Below, piece after piece: positions 6,095-6,993 of a DNA stretch of 6,993 bases. The stretch is from positions 1-6,993 of the forward strand of contig CAIUXU010000239.1 of NCBI GenBank assembly GCA_903903205.1. Direction: 5' to 3'. The notes beneath the pieces are model-generated. The model made no database searches. It was not told the origin of the DNA and saw only the letters and a program-made list of their open reading frames with translations. The first letter of the stretch is position 1, and the number at the start of each line of letters is the position of its first letter. The stretch comes from an uncultured Syntrophobacterales bacterium. GTDB taxonomy: Bacteria; Desulfobacterota; Syntrophia; Syntrophales; UBA5619. The position numbers were made by a program, and so were the translations under genes.

Positions 6095-6882
6095 AGAACC
6101 TTCTGGTCCCAATTAGCGCGATCTGTGCATGCTCACTTTTCATCGGCTGCAGCCAGGAGAACCTCATCTTCTATCCCGAAAGCCTGCCGCCGGAGTATCG
6201 CTTCGCCTTTTCCCAGCCCTTTGAAGAGTTGACCGTGCCCGTGGAGGCGGCAACCCTGAACGCCCTCCTTTTCAAGACAAGAAATTCCAAAGGGGTCATC
6301 CTTTATCTGCACGGCAATGCCGGAAGCCTGAGGAGCTGGGGCGAGGTGGCTGTGGATTTCACTTCAAGGGGCTACGATATCCTGATTCCGGATTACCGCG
6401 GTTTCGGCAAGAGCAGCGGGAAGATCGCGAATGAAAAGCAGTTGCTGGACGACGGCCTGGCCCTCTATCGCCTGCTGACAAAAAGCTGGCCGGAGGATCG
6501 GATCATTGTTTACGGAAGATCGATCGGAACGGGTATCGCGACCTTCATCGCCCGATCGGGGAAGCCTGGGATGCTCATTCTGGAGTCGCCTTTTTTAAGC
6601 CTCATCGATCTGGCCTCCCACCATTACCCGTTCCTGCCCCGGCCGATCATCTCGATGTTCCTGAGATATCCGCTGAGAAGCGACCGCTGGATCGGGGAAG
6701 TCGCCTGCCCCGTCTATCTCTTTCATGGCGCAAAGGACGATATCATTCCTTTCGATCACAGCCTCCGGTTGGAGAAGCTGATCCGATCGCCGCACCGGCT
6801 GATCCGGATCGAGGGGGGCGGGCACAATGATCTGAGCGATTTCGGCGTATTCGACCGGGAGATGGACCAGATCCTAAGGTAG
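6091..6882 (+). CDS. Lipoprotein alpha/beta hydrolase, BEM46/ABHD13 (YfhR-like) type
   Basis: A 263-residue serine hydrolase. The N-terminal hydrophobic segment ends in LFIGC (Cys20), an imperfect lipobox, so it is probably membrane-anchored and faces the periplasm. ENLIFYP (23-29) is the usual opening of this family. HGNAG (74-78) forms the oxyanion hole, followed by DYRGFGKSSG (101-110). The nucleophile is Ser144 (GRSIG), the acid is probably Asp216 (HGAKDD) and the base His245 (GGGHND), so the triad is complete. Family members are thioesterases or lipases of ill-defined substrate; a membrane lipid or thioester here is speculation. AGGACAGGG lies 8 bp before ATG 6091. The start overlaps the cyclase stop by four bases, so translation is probably coupled. 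It is the last gene of the cluster, and a converging gene ends 30 bp beyond it. Confidence 0.93.
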   Translation: MKNLLVPISAICACSLFIGCSQENLIFYPESLPPEYRFAFSQPFEELTVPVEAATLNALLFKTRNSKGVILYLHGNAGSLRSWGEVAVDFTSRGYDILIPDYRGFGKSSGKIANEKQLLDDGLALYRLLTKSWPEDRIIVYGRSIGTGIATFIARSGKPGMLILESPFLSLIDLASHHYPFLPRPIISMFLRYPLRSDRWIGEVACPVYLFHGAKDDIIPFDHSLRLEKLIRSPHRLIRIEGGGHNDLSDFGVFDREMDQILR

Positions 6883-6912
6883 CCAAGGAAGTTAATAAGT
6901 TAACAGCGTCCC
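6883..6912. other. Convergent 30-bp spacer with GTTAA repeats
   Basis: Contains GTTAATAAGTTAAC (6891-6904) followed by AGCGTCCCC. GTTAA occurs twice, the second copy within the palindrome GTTAAC. No hairpin plus T run is present, so no intrinsic terminator separates the two converging genes. The sequence resembles short spacer repeats I associate with deltaproteobacterial genomes, unverified. Confidence 0.35.
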
Positions 6913-6993
6913 CTATTCAAGCAGGATCTCATACCGCTTGGGTCTGGATGTGGTGAGGATTACGCGGCCACCGAAACCCGCCGCCTTTTTCAA
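6913..6993 (-). CDS. C-terminal end of an unidentified protein
   Basis: On the minus strand 26 codons run from the window edge to a TAG at 6913-6915, ending GGRVILTTSRPKRYEILLE. The reading looks protein-like (strand-type V-I-L-T-T, then a charged end) and lies where a converging gene would end, right after a complete plus-strand gene. I do not recognise the family. With so little sequence it could still be a chance open frame. Confidence 0.45.
   Translation of the reverse strand: MKKAAGFGGRVILTTSRPKRYEILLE

Overview
The window looks like chromosomal DNA from an anaerobic deltaproteobacterium (Desulfobacterota, perhaps Syntrophales). This rests on the general character of the proteins: a flavodoxin/ferredoxin fusion, a class III cyclase, HAMP-PAS kinase debris and degenerate heptamer spacer repeats. 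It is an inference; no marker in the window fixes the taxon. Base composition is moderately GC-rich and even, with no clear island of foreign composition.

Left part, minus strand (1-3021). A partial gene for a predicted lipoprotein of the alkyl-sulfatase type metallo-beta-lactamase family runs off the left edge (1-818). Then comes a 251-bp gap without a gene, followed by a broken sensor histidine kinase remnant (1070 to about 1570). The remnant has one in-frame amber codon and an internal deletion that joins the start of a PAS domain to the ATP-binding domain. Further right are an intrinsic terminator (1572-1599), tRNA-Ser(UGA) (1631-1716) and serS (1741-3021). serS and its substrate tRNA lie head to tail, 24 bp apart. 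A consensus-like -35 element inside the serS 3' end may give the tRNA a promoter of its own.

Middle (3022-3267). The divergent spacer between serS and the plus-strand genes holds three degenerate heptamer repeats, a candidate serS promoter and a perfect 11-bp inverted repeat with a 33-nt loop.

Right part, plus strand (3268-6882). Four tightly packed genes form a probable operon: a type 1 RNase H with a eukaryote-like N-terminal hybrid-binding domain; an EFR1-type flavodoxin/2[4Fe-4S] ferredoxin protein (2-bp gap, ribosome site inside rnhA); a six-helix membrane class III adenylate cyclase (17-bp gap); and a lipoprotein alpha/beta hydrolase of the BEM46/ABHD13 type (ATGA overlap). The first gene acts on RNA:DNA hybrids, while the next three suggest redox, cAMP signalling and envelope functions. 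No shared pathway is obvious. The 26-codon tail of an unidentified minus-strand gene converges on this operon at the right edge.

I found no complete undescribed system. The most notable features are the coupled rnhA-EFR1-cyclase-hydrolase cluster, the serS/tRNA-Ser unit with a possible internal tRNA promoter, and the decayed kinase beside the tRNA gene.
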